Numbered from the stretch's first letter, positions 1 through 5,803 are shown. The stretch is 8,516 nucleotides of DNA from Chamaesiphon sp. (GCA_026786125.1 JAJAYU010000058.1:1-8516); one strand, 5' to 3'. The notes: a model not told the origin generated them from the letters alone. Program-made: numbers and translations.

Positions 1-1
1 G

Positions 2-250
2 AGTAAAACTCTGCTAGAAGATGGCATCTGTCAGCGTAAACTGATGTCGCTAGCATCAGGAACGCACATCGCCGAACATGCGGTAAATCACAATGCCACA
101 GTCCATGTAATTGAAGGGCAAGGTGTACTAAATCTAGCAGGTGTGGAGATTATCCTCCAATCGGGTGTCTTTGTCTTCATACCTGCAAATACTCGCCACT
201 CGCTCGAAGCAATGACAAATCTCTCCTTTTTATTGACACTTTCTGAGTAG
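2..250 (+). CDS. Cupin-domain protein, 5' end outside the window
   Basis: The frame is open from base 2, so the gene starts before the window; the ATG at 44 is internal. The 82 visible residues form most of a single small cupin barrel (cupin_2 type). A first motif resembles G(X)5HXH(X)3-4E(X)6G: G20, H26, H30, E38 and G41, counting from the codon at base 2. A second motif resembles G(X)5PXG(X)2H: a Gly, then PANTRH, with Asn where Gly is usual. The His and Glu residues could hold a metal, but His spacing in motif 1 is not canonical. Small stand-alone cupins of this kind often act as metal-dependent enzymes or small-molecule sensors, and the substrate cannot be read from sequence. A weak terminator-like hairpin follows about 20 bases after the stop. 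The fold is fairly certain and the function unknown. Confidence 0.82.
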   Translation, partial: SKTLLEDGICQRKLMSLASGTHIAEHAVNHNATVHVIEGQGVLNLAGVEIILQSGVFVFIPANTRHSLEAMTNLSFLLTLSE

Positions 251-270
251 ATTGTCAATTTATTCATGAC

Positions 271-298
271 TGGGAATTTTCCCATTTATTTATATTTT
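271..298 (+). terminator. Weak intrinsic terminator after the cupin gene
   Basis: TGGGAATTTTCCCA (271-284) can fold into a 5-bp stem TGGGA/TCCCA with a four-base loop, and a T-rich stretch follows (285-298). The stem is short and the T tract is interrupted by A, so this is a modest candidate. It lies 20 bases after the cupin stop. Confidence 0.4.
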
Positions 299-397
299 AG
301 CGATAAAGGGTTTGTACTCCTCCCAAAACGGTTCATCTGCCGTAGGAAGGTATCTGGTTAATTCAGGTTGAAACATGGCTACTACACCAAAGGACAT
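290..397 (-). CDS. Possible small protein, 35 aa, unrecognised
   Basis: A short minus-strand frame runs from ATG (395-397) to TAA (290-292), with a second in-frame ATG at 374-376. An in-frame TAA lies four codons upstream of the first ATG. The product starts MSFGVVAMFQPELTRYLP and ends with a segment containing DEPFWEEYKPF. It is rich in Phe, Tyr, Trp, Pro and Glu, which is more protein-like than expected from AT-rich spacer DNA. No signal peptide or membrane helix is evident. A promoter-like TTGTGG-N17-GATAGT lies about 27 bases upstream of the start; no Shine-Dalgarno site is visible. It sits alone between the cupin gene and petP, on the opposite strand to both. I do not recognise the family. 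It could be a real small gene, the remnant of a longer one, or chance. Confidence 0.3.
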   Translation of the reverse strand: MSFGVVAMFQPELTRYLPTADEPFWEEYKPFIAKI

Positions 398-430
398 ATA
401 GATATTTTACTTGCTTGGGTCAAAAATGTG

Positions 431-459
431 ACTATCCTACTGATAGGCGGTGCCCACAA
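431..459 (-). promoter_or_regulatory. Candidate promoter for the small minus-strand ORF
   Basis: Read on the minus strand, TTGTGG (454-459) is followed after 17 bases by GATAGT (431-436). This is a partial match to sigma70-type -35 and -10 elements, and would give a leader of roughly 27 bases before the ATG at 397. Matched by eye; chance matches of this quality are common. Confidence 0.2.
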
Positions 460-504
460 GTGGAATATATGAGAAACTTCAGCGAAACGATCGATCCCAA
501 AGCG

Positions 505-533
505 TTAATCCGCGCCTAGAATTCGGGTAAACT
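505..533 (+). promoter_or_regulatory. Candidate promoter of petP-ATPase operon
   Basis: TTAATC (505-510), a 17-base spacer and TAAACT (528-533) make a partial sigma70-type match. They would place the transcript start about 25-30 bases before the petP ATG. The spacer begins with CGCGCCTAG, a nonamer that also occurs in a similar promoter-like setting upstream of the HetZ-related gene. Matched by eye only. Confidence 0.3.
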
Positions 534-567
534 GTGGAATGGAGAATATCAAAAAAATTTAAGTTAA

Positions 568-762
568 ATGGAAATCGGTCAACAAGTTAAAGTTTTTCGC
601 CTCAGAGATCGGGTATCGAATGGCGTTGTGAGTAAACTAGGTAAGGTAGGGACGGTCGAAGATTTCAAAATGACTGACGGTAGCGGTGTTGGTGCCGTCG
701 TCCGGTTTGAAGACAAGACTAGTACCTGGTTTTTTGAAGATGAACTCAAAGTTGTAGAATAA
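568..762 (+). CDS. petP: Cytochrome b6f complex subunit PetP
   Basis: A 64-residue soluble protein of the DUF2862/PetP family, at normal family length. PetP is a small peripheral subunit on the cytoplasmic side of the cyanobacterial cytochrome b6f complex. Its loss in Synechocystis is reported to affect linear photosynthetic electron flow. Recognition rests on the N-terminal MEIGQQVKVFRLRDRV, the central KLGKVGTVEDFKMTDGSGVG, and the C-terminal TWFFEDEL, all characteristic of the family, which has a small SH3-like beta fold. There is no membrane helix. The start is fixed: a TAA stop directly precedes the ATG in frame. No Shine-Dalgarno site is next to the ATG; GGAG lies about 23 bases upstream, too far to be typical. 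The stop is followed after one base by the ATPase start, so the two are almost certainly co-transcribed and translationally coupled. Confidence 0.9.
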   Translation: MEIGQQVKVFRLRDRVSNGVVSKLGKVGTVEDFKMTDGSGVGAVVRFEDKTSTWFFEDELKVVE

Positions 763-763
763 T

Positions 764-1861
764 ATGCCCCAAATTCTCACCTTCCTTGGTAAAGGCGGCT
801 CCGGTCGAACTACGGTAGCGATTGCTGCCGCCAAACAACAAGCTAACCTGGGTCGGCGGGTATTATTTGTCAGTCAAGATCCTACGCCTGCGACGGGGAT
901 CTTGCTGGGTGTGCCCCTGACGGATACGCCCCAATCTATCGGCGCAAATCTAGAGATAGTATCGATTTCGGCAACAGTGGCGATCGAACGCGGCTGGGAA
1001 GATGTCAAGCAAATCGAAGCGCGGTACTTGAGATCGCCGATTTTACGCAATGTTTATGGGCAGGAATTAGCGATTTTACCAGGAATGGATAGTGCGATCG
1101 CCTTAAATGCCCTCAGGCAGTATGATGGTAGTGGCAAGTATGATGTGATTGTCTATGATGGCACGGGGGACATGACCACATTGCGAATGGCTGGAATGCC
1201 AGAAGCGCTCAGTTGGTACATGCGTCGCTTTATTGCTGTCGTGGAAGAGTCAGATCTGTGGCGAACTGTCGCGCCAATTATGCAGCCAGCAATGGCCGCA
1301 GTTTTGACCATCGCCTGGACGGGTGAAAGTGTCATGTCCCAGCCAATGCAGGAGGCAACATCGCTGTTAGCCAAGAGCCAATCGATAATTAGCAATCCCC
1401 AGCGAGTAGTGGGTTATCTCGTGACTACGGCAGACCCTGCGGCAATTGCTACGGCAAAATATCTGTGGGGTAGTGCCCAGCAATCAGGCTTAACAATCGG
1501 TGGGGTAATACTTAATCAATCTACCAGTAATGACACCGTAGCGGCTGAATTTGACCCCTTAACCGTGTCGATCGTCCCGACCCAAACTGGTACTGATTGG
1601 CAACCCTTAATGGATGGGATGCCAGATTTTAGTCAGGGAATAACTTCTCCTAAACCGATCGAGATCGATAGCTCCAAGCGCGAGGTACGGCTATATTTAC
1701 CTGGTTTTGATAAAACCCAAGTCAAGCTGACTCAATCGGGGCCAGAAGTAACGATCGAGGCCGGAGATCAGCGACGAAATATTTTGCTACCACCACAATT
1801 GAAAGGATCTAGTGTTACGGGTGCAAAGTTTCAGGGTGGGTATCTAATTATCTCATTCTAA
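764..1861 (+). CDS. ArsA/Get3-type ATPase with C-terminal HSP20-like domain
   Basis: A 365-residue P-loop ATPase of the ArsA/Get3 (SIMIBI) class. The deviant Walker A is GKGGSGRTT (residues 9-17): the signature Lys10 is kept, but Arg15 stands where most P-loops have Lys. SQDPTPATG (37-45) matches the switch I region SxDPAHS of ArsA. YDGTGDMTTLRM (131-142) matches the switch II region DTAPTGHTLRLL. GVILNQ (247-252) is the likely base-binding strand. Residues about 298-365 form an alpha-crystallin/HSP20-like beta domain ending in GGYLIISF, the arrangement of cyanobacterial ArsA-like proteins. The three ArsA metal-binding cysteines are absent (no Cys at all), so arsenite transport is unlikely. 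A Get3-like or other client-protein role is an inference. It is the second gene of the petP operon and is closed by a strong terminator. Confidence 0.9.
   Translation: MPQILTFLGKGGSGRTTVAIAAAKQQANLGRRVLFVSQDPTPATGILLGVPLTDTPQSIGANLEIVSISATVAIERGWEDVKQIEARYLRSPILRNVYGQELAILPGMDSAIALNALRQYDGSGKYDVIVYDGTGDMTTLRMAGMPEALSWYMRRFIAVVEESDLWRTVAPIMQPAMAAVLTIAWTGESVMSQPMQEATSLLAKSQSIISNPQRVVGYLVTTADPAAIATAKYLWGSAQQSGLTIGGVILNQSTSNDTVAAEFDPLTVSIVPTQTGTDWQPLMDGMPDFSQGITSPKPIEIDSSKREVRLYLPGFDKTQVKLTQSGPEVTIEAGDQRRNILLPPQLKGSSVTGAKFQGGYLIISF
1094..1101. repeat. HIP1 octamer
   Basis: Perfect GCGATCGC palindrome, the highly iterated motif of many cyanobacterial genomes, inside the ATPase gene. Confidence 0.9.
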
Positions 1862-1878
1862 GCTAAATAGCTGATAAG

Positions 1879-1913
1879 AGAAGGACGACTAGTAACTAGT
1901 CGTCCTTCTTTTT
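1879..1913 (+). terminator. Strong intrinsic terminator of petP-ATPase operon
   Basis: AGAAGGACGACTAG (1879-1892) pairs perfectly with CTAGTCGTCCTTCT (1896-1909) around a TAA loop, and TTTTT (1909-1913) follows. A-T and G-T pairs can extend the base of the stem into the T tract. It begins 17 bases after the ATPase stop. The minus-strand ATP-grasp gene ends 27 bases to the right; read on that strand the hairpin lacks a clean T run, so it is mainly a + strand terminator, with weaker use in the other direction possible. Confidence 0.92.
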
Positions 1914-1940
1914 GAGTGATTTTTGCTGTTAGAACTAAGC

Positions 1941-3011
1941 TTAACCAACCGCAGTAGTTACTTTTTCTAGAGGTAGAGGTGTTGGCGAACCACTGTATTT
2001 AATTGTATGAGTCACCAATCTGGCACATTTTGAACTCGTCACATTAGGTTCGATCGTCAGCCAACTAGGATCTACTGATTTGTCAGCTGCCCAGGCAATC
2101 AAAGCTGCTGGTAGATTCGCTCCAGCGACGTGGGAGAATGGGTAGCCGCCACCAAAACGCGGGTTCAGTTCGAGTACACAATAGCCTTGGGGACCGGATA
2201 GGACATCGCAATCCAGATTACCAACGTGTTTGAGATTGCAACCGATTTTTTCACCAATCGCAATTAGATCGAGATTGTCGAGGGTGATCGCTCGATCTGT
2301 TTCGCCGCCGCGCATTGATAGCTTGCGCTTGGCAAAAGTGGTCACATATCCAGCTTTGAGGTTGTTGATCACATCTAAACCATACTCTCCACCCACAATC
2401 CGTTCTTGGATCAAGACTGAGCGATCGAGATCGATCGAGCTAGCCGCAGCTAAAATAGTCCTGGTTAGACGTTTTTTGACCAAGCGATAAGCCAGTTCTA
2501 ACTCCTCACTATCTTGGGGAAATTCAAGCCCAATCGAGCCTGTACCCCAGCGTGGTTTGATGACTAGTGGAAATTTTAGCTCCCCAATCGCAATCGCTTC
2601 AAGAGCATCAGCCAACGAGCGATAGGTTTTGGGAGTGGGAATATTATTTTGCTTGAGAAATTGATATGTCTTCGACTTGTCAAAGCAGATATCGATCACA
2701 GTTGGATCGGAAATTAAGGGAATAGTGCCAATCTCTAAAAATCGATTGCGTTCTAATGCTAGCAGTGGTAGTTCTAAATCGTTTAAAGATATCAATAAAC
2801 CGATCTGATTTTGCTTGCAAATATCTAATAATCGATCGAAGTAACCCGCATGAGTCGAGCGGGGCATGATAAATCCGCGATCTGCTTCTTGCAACGAAAC
2901 AGCGTCTGGATTGGAGTCACAGACAAATACTTGACCGCTACCCGCTAGTGCTACTTTGAAGAAATCGACTAGGTAGTTACGGCAGCCAGAACAGCTTAAT
3001 AGTATATTCAT
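1941..3011 (-). CDS. ATP-grasp ligase, carbamoyl-phosphate-synthase-like
   Basis: A 356-residue ATP-grasp enzyme. Such enzymes activate a carboxylate as acyl-phosphate with ATP and join it to an amine or other nucleophile. The N-terminal Rossmann-like preATP-grasp domain starts MNILLSCSGCRN and covers about residues 1-105. DKSKTYQFLKQNNIPTPKTY (111-130) leads into the ATP-grasp domain. K152 in LVIKPRWGTGSIG is the expected nucleotide-binding Lys. IQERIVGGEYGLDV (201-214) carries the adenine-loop acidic residue. D269 (DCDV) and E281 with N283 in ELNPRFGGG are the expected Mg ligands. MRGGETDRA (233-241) is a typical substrate-side loop of CPS-like stand-alone members. All catalytic positions look intact. 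It follows the decarboxylase by 12 bases, so the two form an operon. No Shine-Dalgarno site precedes its ATG. The amine and acid substrates are unknown. Confidence 0.88.
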   Translation of the reverse strand: MNILLSCSGCRNYLVDFFKVALAGSGQVFVCDSNPDAVSLQEADRGFIMPRSTHAGYFDRLLDICKQNQIGLLISLNDLELPLLALERNRFLEIGTIPLISDPTVIDICFDKSKTYQFLKQNNIPTPKTYRSLADALEAIAIGELKFPLVIKPRWGTGSIGLEFPQDSEELELAYRLVKKRLTRTILAAASSIDLDRSVLIQERIVGGEYGLDVINNLKAGYVTTFAKRKLSMRGGETDRAITLDNLDLIAIGEKIGCNLKHVGNLDCDVLSGPQGYCVLELNPRFGGGYPFSHVAGANLPAALIAWAADKSVDPSWLTIEPNVTSSKCARLVTHTIKYSGSPTPLPLEKVTTAVG

Positions 3012-3023
3012 ATTTAATGATGA

Positions 3024-4256
3024 TTAAATTTCGTAAGTAGCGAATACGTCTTGAGTTGTCTCTTGCCGTCTCGCTAGAGTGTAAAGATTCAGCGTCGAAT
3101 CATAGCTGACAATTGGTGGACTCGGCCAGATAAACGGTGGCTTGAAGACGATCGAGTAAGCCCCCACATTATCAAATACCGTATAGTCCCCAATGCTCAC
3201 TGGGACTGGATATTCTGGGTACAGGCAATCATGTTCCATGCATGTATATCCAACCAGATCGATCGGTGTATGCGATTCGATCCGTGCATTGTCCAACTCA
3301 TTTTTATAGACTGTCAGTGGCAGTTGCTTACTCGGTTTTACAGTATGGATACTACCTGTTACTAGAGCCAAATGACGCGATCGCATTGTCTTTAATGACA
3401 CAACCTTACCGACAAACTTCATCACGTTGGCTACCAGTGCTACTCCAGGTTCAATAATCAGTTCTGGTTGGATAGATCCGGCGAATCGTTGTTTTAGTTG
3501 GGTGGCAATTACCTGGGCATATTCTTGATAAGTGGGGATATCGAAGTCAAATTGTTTGCGTAAGTTGTCATCCATCTGCCCGAAATAGCCCCCGCCAACA
3601 TCGATATATTCAGGTGATCGATCTGGGAAGTATCGATCGGTAGTCTCGATAATTTTTTTAGTTCTAAGGGCGTAAGACTCAAGACTGCGCTGTTCAGTGT
3701 TAAAGTGACAGTGTAGTCCTCTGACCTGACAATTGCCAAGTTCAGCAAATCTTTTAAAGATGTAATCTAGATCGCCACCTTCAACATCTAATCCAAATCG
3801 AGAAATTCGGTCTGTGCCGATATCAAAGTTGCATCTCAACCCTACTAGTATCTGTTGTGTTGGCAATCTCTGAGCTAATTCACAAATGATTTGGACTTCT
3901 TGGAGTGAGTCCAGATTGACGATCGAACCAGCCAATACAGCTTGTTCTAAATCCTGAGTATATTTCAGCGGCCCATTAAAAATAATTCTTGATGGTGGTA
4001 CCCCAATTTTAATCGCCAAGTCATATTCCATCTGTGAAACAACTTCGGCATATCCACCCAACTCAAATACCGATTTGCAGATCTTTGGGATGTAGTTGGT
4101 CTTATAAGAATAACCAATATTAGTATTTGGGTAGATTGATCGAAAACAATCTAAGAATTGAGTATAGTTTTGTTGGAATTTACTCAGATCTAGTAAATAG
4201 AAGCACTCTCCATACTTTTTTTCTAGATCTTGAAGGACTTGCCACGACAGTTTCAC
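3024..4256 (-). CDS. PLP-dependent decarboxylase, fold type III (LysA/ODC-like)
   Basis: A 410-residue pyridoxal-phosphate enzyme of the diaminopimelate/ornithine decarboxylase superfamily: an alanine-racemase-type barrel plus a C-terminal beta domain. K52 in YSYKTNYIP is the PLP Schiff-base lysine. SRFGLDVEG (152-160) and GLHCHFN (180-186) match conserved barrel motifs. DVGGGYFG (219-226) binds the cofactor phosphate. C339 and D343 in CMEHD fit the CxxxD catalytic motif donated across the dimer, and NVGAYS (363-368) gives the conserved Tyr. Two substrate-side positions differ from LysA: EPGV instead of EPGR at 269-272, and CMEHD instead of CESGD. It is therefore probably not the housekeeping lysine enzyme. 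It starts with GTG: an in-frame TAG lies four codons upstream with no ATG between, and an SD-like AGGGTGG precedes the GTG. It is the first gene of an operon with the ATP-grasp ligase. Confidence 0.88.
   Translation of the reverse strand: MKLSWQVLQDLEKKYGECFYLLDLSKFQQNYTQFLDCFRSIYPNTNIGYSYKTNYIPKICKSVFELGGYAEVVSQMEYDLAIKIGVPPSRIIFNGPLKYTQDLEQAVLAGSIVNLDSLQEVQIICELAQRLPTQQILVGLRCNFDIGTDRISRFGLDVEGGDLDYIFKRFAELGNCQVRGLHCHFNTEQRSLESYALRTKKIIETTDRYFPDRSPEYIDVGGGYFGQMDDNLRKQFDFDIPTYQEYAQVIATQLKQRFAGSIQPELIIEPGVALVANVMKFVGKVVSLKTMRSRHLALVTGSIHTVKPSKQLPLTVYKNELDNARIESHTPIDLVGYTCMEHDCLYPEYPVPVSIGDYTVFDNVGAYSIVFKPPFIWPSPPIVSYDSTLNLYTLARRQETTQDVFATYEI
3377..3384. repeat. HIP1 octamer
   Basis: Perfect GCGATCGC inside the decarboxylase gene. 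Confidence 0.9.
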
Positions 4257-4260
4257 TTTA

Positions 4261-4267
4261 CCACCCT
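4261..4267 (-). promoter_or_regulatory. Ribosome binding site deciding the GTG start of the decarboxylase
   Basis: On the minus strand AGGGTGG ends four bases before GTG (4254-4256). Together with the in-frame TAG at 4266-4268, it leaves GTG as the only reasonable start. Confidence 0.5.
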
Positions 4268-4340
4268 ATTTTTTGATTTAAACCTACTCAACTTTGTTGA
4301 CGATATCCAATCTGACTGGAAACCGATCCAAACTAATTAA

Positions 4341-4383
4341 GGCTAGACAGAAAAGTATTAATTTTTACTTTACTGTCTATGCC
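4341..4383. repeat. Long imperfect inverted repeat upstream of the decarboxylase
   Basis: GGCTAGACAGAAAAGTA (4341-4357) pairs with TACTTTACTGTCTATGCC (4366-4383) around the eight-base loop TTAATTTT. The arms contain one A-A mismatch (4351/4372) and one bulged T (4380), giving about 16 pairs. There is no flanking T run on either strand, so it is not an obvious terminator. It lies about 85 bases upstream of the decarboxylase GTG. It could be an operator, a leader-RNA structure or the remnant of a small mobile element. Confidence 0.6.
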
Positions 4384-4415
4384 AAATAGCTTCCAAGTGG
4401 TAACGTCATTGCAGA

Positions 4416-4444
4416 TTATTCGCGCCTAGCTGGGCTACTATATC
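4416..4444 (+). promoter_or_regulatory. Candidate promoter towards the HetZ-related gene
   Basis: TTATTC (4416-4421), a 17-base spacer and TATATC (4439-4444) make a partial sigma70-type match; TATACT (4445-4450) is an alternative -10. Use of this site would give a leader of about 220 bases containing the hairpin at 4477-4498. Matched by eye only. Confidence 0.25.
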
Positions 4445-4476
4445 TATACTGCCCTTAAATTACCAAGATACTATCA

Positions 4477-4506
4477 CCGCTAATGATTAAATTAGTGGAG
4501 ATTTTT
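4477..4506 (+). terminator. Hairpin with T tract in the HetZ-related gene leader
   Basis: CCGCTAAT (4477-4484) pairs with ATTAGTGG (4491-4498), with one G-T pair and loop GATTAA; TTTTT follows at 4502-4506. The form suggests a weak intrinsic terminator on the + strand. No gene ends just upstream on this strand. It could attenuate the downstream gene or end a short RNA of about 50 bases. It could also be fortuitous. Confidence 0.35.
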
Positions 4507-4657
4507 ATCTGTTAAACTGTATTTGTCGTCTGTTCGCCACACCTGATTGTACAAAATTTGGTAAATAAGTATGTACGCCATATGGCTGTTAGCATCCAAC
4601 CGATATCTACTTTTGTTGACGGAGTAGGATCGCCATCTTAATTTCTAGTGACCAGAC

Positions 4658-4662
4658 GGGAG
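4658..4662 (+). promoter_or_regulatory. Ribosome binding site of the HetZ-related gene
   Basis: GGGAG lies 10 bases before the ATG at 4673, slightly farther than ideal. An in-frame TGA at 4649-4651 with no start codon between supports the ATG at 4673. Confidence 0.45.
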
Positions 4663-4672
4663 CAATTGCCAG

Positions 4673-5803
4673 ATGACTGAACTAGTCGTCGATCGGATCG
4701 CCATCAAATGGGCGGCGCGGATCGAGATCGAAAGCAATGGGCAAAATATTACAGCCCAAACTAGTATTCTGAACTGGTTGCTCGGCGAAGATCGTCAGCG
4801 GTGGGAAACCCTAGATCCGGTGCAGCTAAAGATCGCTGAACAAGCAATGGATTATCGGTGGCGGATCCTGCTCCAAAGATACTTGGGATTGCCGCCAGAA
4901 CGGGCGTACAAGCACCTGATGCAACGGTTGGGGGGATTAGCGGTATTGCGAGATAAGATTCGGGCATGGCTGACTCTGAGCAATGATAGACAGCGGAATG
5001 TCCTCGATGTTTTGCAGGAGGTGATTCAAGAAATGCTCCAAGGCGATAAGTATATCCAACAGCAAATTAATTGGATCGGTAAATGTACTGATAATCCGCG
5101 ACTGCGCGATATCCTACTATTTGCCAGTATTGAAGAATATTGTTTGCGCCCAGTCCGAAATCGACCTTTGCTTGCACATCGATTTGTTAACTATCTCTGT
5201 CGCTCTCAAAAAGGTGGCATCACTAATGTCCCCCACGGCGATCTGGTTAAACTAGTCTCCGATCAAATTGTTGATGATAGTGACTCGACGTTGAGCCTAT
5301 TAGATCGACAAGCTCAAGAGAATTACGATCGACAGCAAGCATGGATAGAAAGTCAAGTTACTCGCGATCGAGTTAAGGATACACTCCGGAGCTACTTGGT
5401 CGAGCAAATCAGCCCAGCAGCAGGTGTCTGGCTAGATCTCTATCTTCAAGGTAAATCGCCAGCAGCGATTGCAGTCATCCTAAAAATGGAAATAGAACAG
5501 GTCTATCGACTCCGTGAAAAAATCGACTATCATACCCTCAAAGTGTTTGCAATTAAAGCAGAATCAGGGCTAGTAGCTGAATGGTTGCATACTTCACTTC
5601 AGTCCCATAATCTCGGTTTGACAGCTAATCAATGGGAAACATTTTGCCAGAGCCTAGATCCCAAACAATTAGAGATTTTGACCAGATTAAAAGCTGGAGA
5701 TTCGTTGGAATTGATCGCCACATCACTCCAAATTAAAACAAATCAAGTCACAGGTGCGTGGGTGCAAATTTATCTAGCCGCTCAAAAGATCCGCAAAAGC
5801 TAA
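4673..5803 (+). CDS. HetZ-related putative DNA-binding regulator
   Basis: A 376-residue soluble protein resembling HetZ, a cyanobacterial transcription regulator that in Anabaena acts early in heterocyst differentiation. Relatives also occur in cyanobacteria without heterocysts, where the role is poorly known. The best match to what I recall of HetZ is the C-terminal third: TLRSYLVEQ (237-245), a helix-turn-helix-like stretch (about 252-285), VAEWLHTSLQ (301-310) followed by LGLTANQW (314-321), and a second helix-turn-helix-like stretch (about 331-361). The middle segment EEYCLRPVRNRPLLAHRFVN (154-173), with clustered Arg, is a further landmark and a plausible DNA contact. There is no membrane helix or signal peptide. 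Neither PatU3-like nor HetR-like genes are nearby. It is divergent from the decarboxylase operon and convergent with the sensor kinase. I am confident of the HetZ-like family and unsure of the subgroup and targets. Confidence 0.8.
   Translation: MTELVVDRIAIKWAARIEIESNGQNITAQTSILNWLLGEDRQRWETLDPVQLKIAEQAMDYRWRILLQRYLGLPPERAYKHLMQRLGGLAVLRDKIRAWLTLSNDRQRNVLDVLQEVIQEMLQGDKYIQQQINWIGKCTDNPRLRDILLFASIEEYCLRPVRNRPLLAHRFVNYLCRSQKGGITNVPHGDLVKLVSDQIVDDSDSTLSLLDRQAQENYDRQQAWIESQVTRDRVKDTLRSYLVEQISPAAGVWLDLYLQGKSPAAIAVILKMEIEQVYRLREKIDYHTLKVFAIKAESGLVAEWLHTSLQSHNLGLTANQWETFCQSLDPKQLEILTRLKAGDSLELIATSLQIKTNQVTGAWVQIYLAAQKIRKS

Larger units (their letters stand above)
251..567. other. Intergenic region between the cupin gene and petP
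   Basis: The stretch holds the weak cupin terminator, the possible 35-aa minus-strand frame with its candidate promoter, and a candidate petP promoter near 505-533. A small inverted repeat, CTATC/GATAG, lies within 432-446. A 16-codon frame from ATG at 469 ends in TAG at 517-519, inside the motif CGCGCCTAG that recurs at 4421. No RNA gene was recognised. Confidence 0.5.
4257..4672. other. Divergent intergenic region of 416 bases
   Basis: This stretch separates the minus-strand decarboxylase operon from the + strand HetZ-related gene, so it should carry both promoters. It contains a long imperfect stem-loop (4341-4383), a short hairpin with a T tract (4477-4506), a candidate + strand promoter (4416-4444), the nonamer CGCGCCTAG (4421-4429), and the palindromes TTGTACAA (4547-4554) and GCCATATGGC (4577-4586). 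No GTA-N8-TAC NtcA site was found around the TTGTACAA palindrome. No convincing gene was seen; a 16-codon frame runs from ATG 4379 to TAG 4429. Confidence 0.55.

Noticed and set aside
44..46. ATG as the start of the cupin gene
   Set aside because: Upstream in-frame codons from base 2 continue the cupin fold (a strand resembling EDGICQRKL), so the ATG is internal.
88..285. 65-aa minus-strand frame opposite the cupin gene
   Set aside because: It is antisense to a recognisable cupin with both motifs and its product resembles nothing; a shadow frame.
251..567. Structured RNA such as a 6S-like RNA or a riboswitch
   Set aside because: No long-range pairing or known conserved core could be recognised by eye.
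637..834. 65-aa minus-strand frame over petP and the ATPase start
   Set aside because: Overlaps two well-supported genes in antisense; no family features.
4547..4576. NtcA-like site GTA-N8-TAC near TTGTACAA
   Set aside because: None of the GTA or TAC triplets here has the partner at the required spacing.
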